This document shows positions 8,000-15,854 of a stretch of 56,482 nt of DNA, piece by piece. The stretch's first letter is position 1, and each line of letters opens with the position of its first letter. The notes under the pieces were generated by a model. It was not told the origin of the DNA, did no database searches, and saw only the letters and a program-made list of their open reading frames with translations. This DNA comes from an uncultured Actinomycetes bacterium (GTDB lineage: Bacteria > Actinomycetota > Acidimicrobiia > IMCC26256 > PALSA-555). The stretch lies in contig CALEYV010000034.1 in the NCBI GenBank assembly GCA_937927875.1, positions 1 through 56,482 of the forward strand, written 5' to 3'. The translations under genes were made by a program, and so were the position numbers.

Positions 8000-9190
8000 G
8001 TGCGGGCCAGCGCCGACGTCGTCATCGTGGGGGCGGGGCCGGCCGGCGCGGCGGCCGCGATCGCCGCTGCGACCCGCGGCCTCGACGTGATCATGGTCGA
8101 CCGGGCCACGTTCCCGCGCGACAAGACCTGCGGCGACGGCCTCACCGCGGCGGCGCTGCGCCTCCTCGAGGACCTCGGCGTCGAGGTGCCGAACCTGCCG
8201 GCCGCGCCGGTGCGCTCGGTGGTGCTCGTCGCCCCCGACCACTGGCAGGTCGAGCTCCCGATGCCGGAGGCCGGCCTGCACGCGGCCGTCGTCGAGCGGG
8301 CGCGGCTCGACGCCGCGCTCGTCGACCGGGCCCGGGCGGCGGGCGTCGACGTCCGCGAGGGCGTCGCGGTCGAAGCCGTCACCGACGACGCCGACCGGGT
8401 CCGCCTCGAGACCCGGGACGGGGACCCGCTCAACGCGCGGTTCGTCATCGCCGCCGACGGCCACTACTCGAGCGTGCGTCGCCGGCACGGCGGCGCCGAG
8501 CCCGACCTCGGCACCTGGCACGCGGTGCGCCAGTACTTCCGCAACGTCGGGGACCCGCGCCTGTGGGTGCTCTTCGAGCCCGACCTGCTCCCCGGCTACG
8601 CGTGGGTGTTCCCGCTGCCCGGCGGGCGCGCCAACGTCGGGTTCGGCGTGCTGCGCGGCGCCGGCTACGACGGGGCGGCGCTGCGCCGGCTCTGGCCCGA
8701 CCTGCTGAACCGCGACCCGATGCGCGCCGCGCTCGGGCCGCTCGCCGAGCCCGAGGACCGGCACCGGGCGTGGCCGATCCCGAGCTGCTACTCGCCGGCT
8801 CGGCTCGCCGACGGACGGGTCCTCTACGCCGGCGACGCGGCCGGCGTCGTCGACCCGATGACGGGCGAGGGCATCGCGCAGGCCATCGAGACCGGCGCGC
8901 TCGCCGCCCGTGCGATCGCCGACGGCGGCGCGGCGGCCGGCGTCGCCGACCGCTACCGGGCCGCGGTGCACCAGGCGCTGGGACGGGACCTGCGGTTCGC
9001 GGCGGTGCTGCAGCGGCTGCTGACGTCGCGACGCATCACCGGGGCCGCGCTCCGAGCCGTGGGGCTCACGCCGTGGACGCGACGCAACTTCGCCCGCTGG
9101 ATGTTCGAGGACTACCCCCGGGCCGCGCTGTTCACCCCGGACCGCTGGCAGCGCCGCCTCCTCACGCCGACCGGCGCGTTCGGCGCCTGA
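8000..9190 (+). CDS. FAD-dependent oxidoreductase, geranylgeranyl reductase type
   Basis: A 396-residue flavoprotein of the p-hydroxybenzoate-hydroxylase fold. The dinucleotide motif VIVGAGPAGAAAA is at the N-terminus, followed by the GGR-type motif FPRDKTCGDGLT (with the conserved Cys), then the second FAD motif LYAGDAAGVVDPMTGEGIAQAI. Relatives reduce prenyl chains (geranylgeranyl diphosphate, menaquinone or lipid isoprenoids) or other alkenes; MenJ is an actinobacterial example. GTG 8000 is supported by its place just before the FAD-binding strand and by the -10 seven bases upstream. The substrate is not determined. Confidence 0.87.
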   Translation: MRASADVVIVGAGPAGAAAAIAAATRGLDVIMVDRATFPRDKTCGDGLTAAALRLLEDLGVEVPNLPAAPVRSVVLVAPDHWQVELPMPEAGLHAAVVERARLDAALVDRARAAGVDVREGVAVEAVTDDADRVRLETRDGDPLNARFVIAADGHYSSVRRRHGGAEPDLGTWHAVRQYFRNVGDPRLWVLFEPDLLPGYAWVFPLPGGRANVGFGVLRGAGYDGAALRRLWPDLLNRDPMRAALGPLAEPEDRHRAWPIPSCYSPARLADGRVLYAGDAAGVVDPMTGEGIAQAIETGALAARAIADGGAAAGVADRYRAAVHQALGRDLRFAAVLQRLLTSRRITGAALRAVGLTPWTRRNFARWMFEDYPRAALFTPDRWQRRLLTPTGAFGA

Positions 9191-9200
9191 GCCGCGCTCG

Positions 9201-10250
9201 TCACCAGGCGGTCGGGATGCTCGGGCCGCCCGGCTCGACCAGGACCTTCACGTGCTGGTCGGCGTGTCCGAGCTCGTCGAAGGCGGCCGCGACCCCGTCG
9301 AGGCCGACCCGGCCGGTCAGCAGCGGCGCCACGTCCAGCTCGCCGTCCGCCAGCGCCCGCAGCGTGGCGTCGAACTCGTCGTTGTCGTACGCGTACACGA
9401 ACTGCAGGGCCAGCTCCTTCACCACCGCCAGCAGGGGACGGATGGTGTCGGGCTGCATGCACACCCCCGCCACGACGAGCCGCGACCGGGCCGGGACCGA
9501 CGCCAGGAGCTCGTCGAGGACGCCCGGCACGCCGACCGCCTCGAACACGACCAGCGGCTTCGCCGCCGCGGCCCGGACCGCGGCCGCGCCGGCCGGCTCG
9601 GTGGCGGGGTCGTGGACGACGTCGGCGCCGAGCTCGGCCGCCAGCCGGCGCCGGCGGGGCGAGTAGTCGCTGGCGACGATCGGCTCGACGTCGCGGGCCC
9701 GCAGCCACGCGATGAGCGCCAGCCCGATCGGCCCGCAGCCGATCACCAGCGCCGCGTCGCCCGGCTCGACGCGGGCCTGGTTCACCGCGTGGAGCCCGAC
9801 CGCCATCGGCTCGGTGAGCGCGGCGCGTCGGTCGTCGAGGCCGTTCGGCACCGGCCGGCACAGCGCGGCGGTGAGCAGGAACCGCTCGCAGTAGCCCGCG
9901 TAGTCGTCGTTCGAGAAGCCGAGCGGGATCAGGTCGAGGCCCCGTACGAGATACGGCACCGACACCACCCGGTCGCCCGGCTGCACCGACGACGGCGCGT
10001 TGCGTCCGACCTCGAGCACCTCCGCCACCCACTCGTGGCCGAGGAAGTAGTCCTGCTCGGGGTCGAACCGCCCTTCCATCCCCATCGCGGTCGCGACCGC
10101 GGGCAGCGCGTCGGCATGGGCCAGCGTGTGCAGGTCGCTGCCGCAGATCCCGCAGGCCCGCAGCGACACGAGGGCGTCGTCCTCGCCGGGGGTGGGCTCG
10201 GGCAGGTCCTCGACCACGAGCCGACCCCGGCGGGCCACGACGCCGCGCAC
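9201..10250 (-). CDS. Zinc-dependent alcohol dehydrogenase (MDR family)
   Basis: A 349-residue medium-chain dehydrogenase. The catalytic zinc site is in RACGICGSDLHT (Cys) and GHEW (His-Glu); the Rossmann motif is VIGCGPIGLALIAW. The four-Cys structural-zinc lobe of classical ADHs is missing, the insert being replaced by VPYLVRGLDLIPLGFSND. This resembles zinc-binding dehydrogenases of unknown substrate in acyl-CoA gene clusters. GTG start at 10250 is chosen from the -10 element eight bases upstream. Divergent from the acyl-CoA dehydrogenase at 10312. Confidence 0.87.
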   Translation of the reverse strand: MRGVVARRGRLVVEDLPEPTPGEDDALVSLRACGICGSDLHTLAHADALPAVATAMGMEGRFDPEQDYFLGHEWVAEVLEVGRNAPSSVQPGDRVVSVPYLVRGLDLIPLGFSNDDYAGYCERFLLTAALCRPVPNGLDDRRAALTEPMAVGLHAVNQARVEPGDAALVIGCGPIGLALIAWLRARDVEPIVASDYSPRRRRLAAELGADVVHDPATEPAGAAAVRAAAAKPLVVFEAVGVPGVLDELLASVPARSRLVVAGVCMQPDTIRPLLAVVKELALQFVYAYDNDEFDATLRALADGELDVAPLLTGRVGLDGVAAAFDELGHADQHVKVLVEPGGPSIPTAW

Positions 10251-10258
10251 GGATCGGG

Positions 10259-10264
10259 AGCGTA
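10259..10264 (-). promoter_or_regulatory. -10 element of the alcohol dehydrogenase gene
   Basis: TACGCT on the minus strand lies 8 bases before the GTG at 10250, a leaderless arrangement. It sits back to back with the +-strand promoter at 10277-10305. Confidence 0.45.
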
Positions 10265-10276
10265 GGCGGCGGCGGC

Positions 10277-10305
10277 TTGACCGACGCGGGCCACCCCACG
10301 ACACT
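10277..10305 (+). promoter_or_regulatory. Promoter of the acyl-CoA dehydrogenase gene
   Basis: -35 TTGACC (10277-10282), 17-base spacer, -10 GACACT (10300-10305), then 6 bases to the ATG at 10312. A near-consensus spacing with a leaderless start. Confidence 0.5.
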
Positions 10306-10311
10306 CGCCCC

Positions 10312-11556
10312 ATGGCAATCGACTTCACCCTGCCCCCCGACGTCGAGGCGGTCCGCCGCCGGGTCCGCGAGTTCATGGACGGCGAGGTCCGACCGGCCGA
10401 GGAGAAGCTCTACGCCAACGCGCCCGACGGCGAGCCGAGCCGCCGCGACGTGGTGGCGATGATCATCGACCTCCGCCAGAAGGCGAAGGACTTCGGGGTC
10501 TGGCTCCCCCACATGCCGAAGGAGTGGGGCGGCTTGGGGCTCGGCATCACCGCGATGGCGTTCGTGTCGGCGGAGTCGGCCCGCACCAACTTCGGCCCGT
10601 TCGTGCTGAACGCGCAGGCTCCCGACGAGGGCAACCAGCACACGCTCCTGCACCACGGCACCCCCGAGCAGCAGGAGCGGTACCTCCGGCCCCTCCTCGA
10701 GGGCCGGGTCCGCTCGTGCTTCGCCATGACCGAGCCCGAGGTGGCGGGCTCCGATCCCACCGGCATCCGCACCAGCGCGGTCCTGGACGAGGAGCACGGC
10801 GACTGGATCGTCAACGGCCACAAGTGGTTCATCTCCGGGGCGCGCGGGGCCGGGTTCGCGATCCTCATCGCCAAGACCGACCCCGACGCCGACCCGCCGC
10901 AGGCGAGCAACACCGCGTTCCTCGTCGACCTCCCCGCCGACGGCTGGGAGGTGGTGCGCGACGTCGAGACGATGGCCGGCCACGGCAACCACTGCGAGAT
11001 CCGGATCACCGACCTGCGGGTGCCGGACGCCAACGTGCTCGGCGGCCGCGGCAACGGGCACCTGCTCGGGCAGGCCCGCCTCGGCCCGGCCCGGCTCGCG
11101 CACTGCATGCGCTGGATCGGACAGGTCGAGACGGCGCTCGAGATGCTGGTCGACCGGGCCGAGAAGCGCGAGCTGCACGGCGAGCCGCTCGCCGAGAAGC
11201 AGGCGATCCAGTGGATGATGGCCGACTCGGCGATGGAGCTCTACGCCGCCAAGCTGATGGTGCTGCACGCCGCGTACAAGATCGAGCACGGCCTGCCGTT
11301 CCGCCAGGAGGTCAGCTTCGCCAAGCACCACGTGGCGAACACGCTGTGGCGGGTGGTGGACCGCGCCATCCAGGTGCACGGCGCGCTCGGCTACTCGACC
11401 GACACGCCCCTCGAGCGCATGCTGCGCCACGCCCGCTCGGCTCGCCTGGTGGACGGCGCCGACGAGGTGCACCAGGCGCTGATCGCGCGGAACGTGCGCG
11501 CCGCCTACGCCGACACCGGCTCGATCCGCACCGCGACCGGGGACCTCGACCTCTGA
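10312..11556 (+). CDS. Acyl-CoA dehydrogenase, ACAD10/11-like
   Basis: A 414-residue FAD enzyme. FAD and substrate motifs are CFAMTEPEVAGSDP (127-140 region) and WFISGARGAGFAIL; the C-terminal helix carries QVHGALGYSTDTPLERM and then DGADEVH (381-387). This replaces the YEGTSEI-type motif of classical acyl-CoA dehydrogenases and is typical of the ACAD10/ACAD11 clade. That clade works with an APH-type kinase on 4-hydroxyacyl-CoAs; a candidate kinase is at 2017. Electrons, if released, would go to EtfAB. Cytosolic. Start chosen at ATG 10312 directly after the promoter. Confidence 0.9.
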   Translation: MAIDFTLPPDVEAVRRRVREFMDGEVRPAEEKLYANAPDGEPSRRDVVAMIIDLRQKAKDFGVWLPHMPKEWGGLGLGITAMAFVSAESARTNFGPFVLNAQAPDEGNQHTLLHHGTPEQQERYLRPLLEGRVRSCFAMTEPEVAGSDPTGIRTSAVLDEEHGDWIVNGHKWFISGARGAGFAILIAKTDPDADPPQASNTAFLVDLPADGWEVVRDVETMAGHGNHCEIRITDLRVPDANVLGGRGNGHLLGQARLGPARLAHCMRWIGQVETALEMLVDRAEKRELHGEPLAEKQAIQWMMADSAMELYAAKLMVLHAAYKIEHGLPFRQEVSFAKHHVANTLWRVVDRAIQVHGALGYSTDTPLERMLRHARSARLVDGADEVHQALIARNVRAAYADTGSIRTATGDLDL

Positions 11557-11598
11557 GCGGCGCCGGGCCCCGGGCCGTCGGGGTCGACCGGCGCTTCC

Positions 11599-11604
11599 TA
11601 CACT
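11599..11604 (+). promoter_or_regulatory. -10 element, leaderless type
   Basis: TACACT lies 6 bases before the ATG at 11611, with no ribosome site. Confidence 0.4.
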
Positions 11605-11610
11605 GAGTCC

Positions 11611-12327
11611 ATGGTCCAGACCGCCGAGGTGCTCCGCGAGGCGCTGAAGACGCCGCACTGGTCGAGCGACATCCCGCTCGACACGCCGCACCCGCGGCCG
11701 GCCGCGCTGGCGGAGCGGGGCTTCGTGCGGCTGCGCGACCTCGACCCGCCGATCGACGAATCCGAGTTCCTCGGCCTCGAGTACATGGACTGGAAAAGCG
11801 GCGGCGACACGAACTTCGCGCCGGTCGCGACCGCCGACGGCGAGCTCGACTGCCGCGGGTTCTGGAAGCCCGGCGACGAGCGGCCCGACCGGGGCGGGCG
11901 CTGGACGGTGAACGCGGCCCACTGCCCCGGCGTCGTGGCCCAGGTCGAAGCCGCCGGGGCCGACTTCGGCCGGGTGCGCGTGATCAGGCTCGAGCCCCAG
12001 GGCTACGAGGAATCGCTGCGCCACATCCACCGGGACGACAACAACCGCTTCAACCCGGACGGGGAGGGGTGGGTCGTCCGCACCTGGCTCGAGCTCACCG
12101 ACTACCCGGACAGCTTCATGGTCCTCATGGAGCAGGGTGAGGACGGGCTCCCCGACCCGTCGACCGAGTCGCACGTCCCGCTGCACCGGGGCTCCCGGTT
12201 CGTCGTCGACACCCAGCGGCTGTGGCACGTCGTGTGCCATCCGGGCCCCGGGACGCGCTACGCGCTGATCTCGAGCTTCACCGCCGGCCCCCGCCTCGAC
12301 GCCTGGATCGACGCCGAGCGGGCCTGA
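11611..12327 (+). CDS. Putative Fe(II)/2-oxoglutarate oxygenase-like protein (AspH-like fold)
   Basis: A 238-residue protein not clearly recognised by name. The second half has the layout of a double-stranded beta-helix Fe(II)/2-oxoglutarate enzyme: HIHRDD (HxD-like), about 65 residues later RLWHVVCH (distal His), and TRYALISS (Arg that could hold 2-oxoglutarate). LHRGSRFVVDT just before the distal His looks like the aspartyl/asparaginyl-hydroxylase arrangement. The N-terminal 110 residues have no known motif. The gene is followed after 17 bases by an LLM monooxygenase, suggesting that two oxygenases act in one pathway. Family assignment is inference from the His/Asp/Arg pattern. Confidence 0.55.
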   Translation: MVQTAEVLREALKTPHWSSDIPLDTPHPRPAALAERGFVRLRDLDPPIDESEFLGLEYMDWKSGGDTNFAPVATADGELDCRGFWKPGDERPDRGGRWTVNAAHCPGVVAQVEAAGADFGRVRVIRLEPQGYEESLRHIHRDDNNRFNPDGEGWVVRTWLELTDYPDSFMVLMEQGEDGLPDPSTESHVPLHRGSRFVVDTQRLWHVVCHPGPGTRYALISSFTAGPRLDAWIDAERA

Positions 12328-12344
12328 GCTCTCCCCGGTCGACG

Positions 12345-13508
12345 ATGCGCTTCGGGATCTTCCTCGCCCCGTTCCACGACGTCGGCCAGAGCCCGACCGT
12401 CGCGCTCGAGCGCGACCTCGACCTGCTGGTGCACCTCGACCGGCTCGGCTTCGACGAGGCCTGGATCGGCGAGCACCACTCGGGCGGCTTCGAGCTCATC
12501 GCGTCCCCCGAGGTGTTCCTCGCCGTCGCCGCCGAGCGGACCAAGCACCTGCGGCTCGGCAGCGGCGTCAACTCGCTCCCCTACCACCACCCGCTGCTGC
12601 TCGCCGACCGGTTCGTGCTGCTCGACCACCTCACACGCGGCCGGGTCATCCTCGGCTGCGGCCCCGGCCAGCTGACCTCCGACGCGCTGATGATGGGCAT
12701 CCCGCCGAACCAGCAGCGGCCGCGCATGGACGAGGCGCTCGAGGCCATCGTCCGGCTCCTGCGGGGCGAGGTCGTCTCGATGCAGACCGACTGGTTCACG
12801 CTCGACGAGGCGCGCCTGCAGCTCCGCCCCTACTCGCCGGCCGGCCTCGAGCTGGCGGTGGCGGCGACGATCTCGCCGTCCGGTCCCCGCGCCGCCGGTC
12901 GGTTCGGCCTCGGGCTGCTGTCGATCGGCGCCACCACCGAGATCGGCTTCGACGTCCTCGCCGGCCACTGGGACGTGATGGAGCAGCGGGCGGCCGAGTT
13001 CGGCCAGACCGCGGATCGGAGCCGGTGGCGCCTGGTCGGGCCGATGCACCTGGCGGAGACGAAGGAGCAGGCCCGGCGCGACGTCGAGTACGGGATCCTG
13101 CCCTTCGCGCGCTACTTCCGGCACGTGCTGCCGACCAGCCCGGTCGGCGACGCCGACGACCTGCCCGGCATCCTCGAGCACTGCGACCAGTCCGGCTTCG
13201 CCATCATCGGCACGCCCGACGACGCCATCCGCCAGATCGAGCGGCTCGAGCGCCAGTCGGGCGGGTTCGGCACGTTCCTGATCTTCGGGCACGAATGGGC
13301 CGACCCCGCCGCCACCTTCCACAGCTACGAGCTCTTCGCCCGGTACGTGATGCCACGCTTCCAGGGCCAGCTCGACCCGATCCGGTCGTCGTACGACTGG
13401 GTGGCCGGCAGCGGCGGCCGCTTCGTGGACGCGGCGTCGACCGCGATCAACCGCGCCATCGAGGACCACGCCGCCGAGCAGTCGGCCCCCGTCGCACCTA
13501 CGAGCTGA
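12345..13508 (+). CDS. LLM-class flavin-dependent monooxygenase, limonene 1,2-monooxygenase-like
   Basis: A 387-residue (beta/alpha)8 luciferase-like monooxygenase. It has an N-terminal FGIFLAPFH, then DEAWIGEHHSGG, the flavin-site segment LRLGSGVNSLPYHHPL and a C-terminal FARYVMPRFQG. Length and motifs match the LimB-like/alkanal monooxygenase branch that needs FMNH2 or FADH2 from a separate reductase. No reductase gene is adjacent. ATG 12345 is 17 bases after the preceding gene, so the two are probably one operon. The 3' end overlaps the convergent NTF2 gene by 11 bases. A terpene substrate is possible but only inferred. Confidence 0.85.
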   Translation: MRFGIFLAPFHDVGQSPTVALERDLDLLVHLDRLGFDEAWIGEHHSGGFELIASPEVFLAVAAERTKHLRLGSGVNSLPYHHPLLLADRFVLLDHLTRGRVILGCGPGQLTSDALMMGIPPNQQRPRMDEALEAIVRLLRGEVVSMQTDWFTLDEARLQLRPYSPAGLELAVAATISPSGPRAAGRFGLGLLSIGATTEIGFDVLAGHWDVMEQRAAEFGQTADRSRWRLVGPMHLAETKEQARRDVEYGILPFARYFRHVLPTSPVGDADDLPGILEHCDQSGFAIIGTPDDAIRQIERLERQSGGFGTFLIFGHEWADPAATFHSYELFARYVMPRFQGQLDPIRSSYDWVAGSGGRFVDAASTAINRAIEDHAAEQSAPVAPTS

Positions 13509-13923
13509 TCTCGCCGCTGACCGGCGACCCGTGGTGGTGGATCATCCGCCACCGGTCGCCGTCCCGCACGAACACGTTCGTCGCCGCGACGCGCGCCCCC
13601 GACAGCTCGTCGGTGCCGGTGCCACCCCCGTCGGGCGGCGCGGCCGCCTGCAGGATGTTCTCGTCCAGCGTGACGACCGCGACGTCGCCGAGCACCAGGA
13701 CCCGCTCCTCGGTCAGCACGAACTGGATGAACGGCGTGCTCGAGAAGATCGCCTGCCAGGAGCCCGCCACCTTCGGCCACCCGGCCAGCGTCTGCCAACC
13801 GGGATGCGTGACGCGAGAGCGGTCCGAGCGCTCCCAGACCTCCGCCATCGCATCGAGGTCACCGGCCTCGAACGCGGCGTAGAAGGACTCGTTCGCCGAG
13901 CGAACCTGGTCGTCGGCGCTCAC
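13498..13923 (-). CDS. NTF2/SnoaL-fold protein
   Basis: A 141-residue cone-shaped NTF2-like domain. The helix ANESFYAAFEAGDLDAMAEVW is followed by beta strands VTHPGWQ, VAVVTLDEN, VAATNVFVRDGDRWRMIHHHGSPV. The closing RWRMIHHHGSP is the classic SnoaL_3/ketosteroid-isomerase-like ending. Such proteins can be isomerases, hydratases or small-molecule binders; no catalytic triad can be assigned safely. GTG start at 13923. It stands alone, convergent with the LLM gene. Confidence 0.75.
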   Translation of the reverse strand: MSADDQVRSANESFYAAFEAGDLDAMAEVWERSDRSRVTHPGWQTLAGWPKVAGSWQAIFSSTPFIQFVLTEERVLVLGDVAVVTLDENILQAAAPPDGGGTGTDELSGARVAATNVFVRDGDRWRMIHHHGSPVSGEISS

Positions 13924-13984
13924 GCCAAGGATGATGACGGGCGACGGGTCGCCTGTCGACCGCCTCGATCGTGCGCGCGGACGA

Positions 13985-15745
13985 TCAGGCGCCGTCTCCC
14001 GCCGAGCCGGCGCGCCCCGACGACCGCCAGCGCGACCACCAGCCGTCCCCCGGCTGCTCGGCCTCCTGGCGCTGCAGGCGGCTACGCAGGATGTCGGTAC
14101 GAGTGCAGATCCCGACCAGTCGGCCGTCGCCGTCGACGACCGGCAGGTGATCGACGTGCTCGTCGAGGATCAGCTGCATGGCCGCGAGCAACGACTCGTC
14201 ACGGCCGACCGTGACGAGGTCCGTCGACGCGACGTCCGACACCGGCGCGTCCTGGGCGTCCGTGCTCTCGAGCAGGTCGGTGCGGCTCACGATCCCCACG
14301 CACCGACCGGCGTCGTCGACGATCGGGTACGCGCCGTGGCCGTTGGCGAGGAAGCGCTGGCGGGCGTCGCCGACCGTCGCGTCGCTCAGGATGGTCTGGG
14401 CGGGCGTGCTCATCACGTCGCCGACTCGCGCCGTGTGGAGGTGGTCCGGCTCGTAGGCACGGGGAACGGTGAGCCCGCGTCGCGCCAGCTTCTCCGTCAT
14501 GATGTCGTGCTCCGAGAGGGCTCGGGCGACCAGGTCGGCGACGACCGCGGCCAGCATGAGCGGCACGATGGCGCGGTAGTCGCGCGTCAGCTCGAACGCG
14601 AAGAGGACGGAGGTGAACACGGCCCGGGTCGCGGCACCGAACACCGCCGCCATCGCCACGACCGCGATCGCGCTGGTCGAGACGGCGAGGCCCGGGAACA
14701 CGTCGTGGGTCCCGACCGCGACCAGGGCGCCGAAGCTGCTGGCCATCAGCAGGATCGGCGCCAGCGTCCCGCCGCTGGTGCCTGACGCGAGGGCGACCCA
14801 CCAGGCGATCATCTTCCCGACCAGCAGCGCGCCCAGGGTCCCCACCGCCAGCTTGCCGGCCAGGGCGGCGTTGATCTGGTCGTAGCCGACCCCGAGGGCT
14901 CGGGGCACCACGAAGCCGACGGCGGCGAAGCCGAGCGCACCGATCATCGGGTGGAAGAACTGGGGCACCCGCAACGAGCGGAACCCGGCCTCGAAGGCGA
15001 ACAGGCCGCGGACGATCAGCACCGCCAGCAGCCCGCACAGCAGCCCGAGCCCGACGAAGAACGGCAGCTCCCCGAGCCCGGCGAACTTGTGGTTCGGCAC
15101 CGCGAACAGGGCGCGGGTGCCGAAGAACACGTAGTGCATCGCGCCCGCCACGCTGCTCGCCGCGATGAGCGGCGCCAGCGCCCGGACCGAGTACTCGAAC
15201 AGCAGCAGCTCGACCGCCAGGACGACGGCCGCCAGCGGCGCGCCGAAGGTGGCCGACATGCCAGCCGCGGCGCCGCTGGCGAGCAGGATCTTGCGCTCCG
15301 ACGGCGTGATCGGCAGCACCTGGCCCAGCAGGGAGCCGATCGCGCCGCCCGTGACGATGATCGGACCCTCGGCACCGAACGGCCCACCGGTCCCGATCGC
15401 GATGGCGGCCGACAGCGGCTTCGCCACCGCCACCCGGGGCTTGATCCGGCTCTCGTTGGTGAGCACCGATTCCATCGCCTCCGGGATCCCGTGACCGCGG
15501 ATCGCCGGCGCCCAGCGCGCGAGCAGGGCGACGATGAGCCCGCCGCCCACCGCCGCGACGACGAGCCATGGGCCGGGGTGGAAGTGCGCGAACGACGGCA
15601 GCTTCGTGCCCCACCGCCCCAGCAAGGCCGCGTTGGTGATGATGGCGATGAGCCGGATCAGCGCCCAGGCCGCCACGCCGCCGACGAGCCCGAGCACGCC
15701 GCCGATGGCGGTGAGCAACGCGAGCCGACGCAGGGGATGGTTCAC
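13985..15745 (-). CDS. ClC-family chloride channel/transporter with C-terminal CBS pair
   Basis: A 586-residue integral membrane protein. The ClC pore motifs are GHGIPE (84-89), GAEGP (124-128, gating Glu126) and GTLAP (326-330). The proton-glutamate position of E. coli ClC (Glu203) aligns to a Leu following Glu179 (AVELLLFE), so classical 2Cl-/H+ exchange may not apply. Residues 440-555 form two CBS domains that probably sense adenosine ligands or ionic strength. The Trp/Arg-rich tail is cytosolic. GTG start at 15745. A palindrome spanning the predicted transcription start (15781-15809) implies repression by a dedicated regulator. Confidence 0.92.
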   Translation of the reverse strand: MNHPLRRLALLTAIGGVLGLVGGVAAWALIRLIAIITNAALLGRWGTKLPSFAHFHPGPWLVVAAVGGGLIVALLARWAPAIRGHGIPEAMESVLTNESRIKPRVAVAKPLSAAIAIGTGGPFGAEGPIIVTGGAIGSLLGQVLPITPSERKILLASGAAAGMSATFGAPLAAVVLAVELLLFEYSVRALAPLIAASSVAGAMHYVFFGTRALFAVPNHKFAGLGELPFFVGLGLLCGLLAVLIVRGLFAFEAGFRSLRVPQFFHPMIGALGFAAVGFVVPRALGVGYDQINAALAGKLAVGTLGALLVGKMIAWWVALASGTSGGTLAPILLMASSFGALVAVGTHDVFPGLAVSTSAIAVVAMAAVFGAATRAVFTSVLFAFELTRDYRAIVPLMLAAVVADLVARALSEHDIMTEKLARRGLTVPRAYEPDHLHTARVGDVMSTPAQTILSDATVGDARQRFLANGHGAYPIVDDAGRCVGIVSRTDLLESTDAQDAPVSDVASTDLVTVGRDESLLAAMQLILDEHVDHLPVVDGDGRLVGICTRTDILRSRLQRQEAEQPGDGWWSRWRSSGRAGSAGDGA

Positions 15746-15780
15746 GCGCTCAGCGTCCTCGCCCGGGCGACGCCGTCCCC

Positions 15781-15809
15781 CGATTTATGTCGTGCCACGA
15801 CATCAATCG
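15781..15809. promoter_or_regulatory. 29-bp near-perfect palindrome, probable operator of the ClC gene
   Basis: Structure: CGATT-T-ATGTCGTG-C-CACGACAT-C-AATCG. The arms pair at 13 of 14 positions around a single central C. The right arm overlaps the minus-strand -10 (15806-15811), and the predicted start point (about 15799) falls inside it, as for a repressor site. It is also locally AT-rich in very GC-rich DNA. There is no T-tract on either side, so it is not an intrinsic terminator for the CoA-transferase gene that ends at 15855. Confidence 0.7.
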
Positions 15810-15811
15810 TA
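15806..15811 (-). promoter_or_regulatory. -10 element of the ClC gene
   Basis: TACGAT on the minus strand gives a leader of roughly 54 bases before GTG 15745. It overlaps the right arm of the palindrome. Confidence 0.5.
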
Positions 15812-15854
15812 CTGGGCGCTCATCTCGACGCTCTGAGCGTGCGCCGACGCGCGG

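Noticed and set aside
9112..12240. A 1042-codon open frame on the - strand spanning three real genes.
   Set aside because: Shadow frame: compositionally biased product, overlaps the clear alcohol dehydrogenase and acyl-CoA dehydrogenase genes.
15781..15809. The palindrome as a terminator for the upstream CoA-transferase gene.
   Set aside because: No T-tract in either direction and it overlaps a -10 element, so an operator is the better reading.
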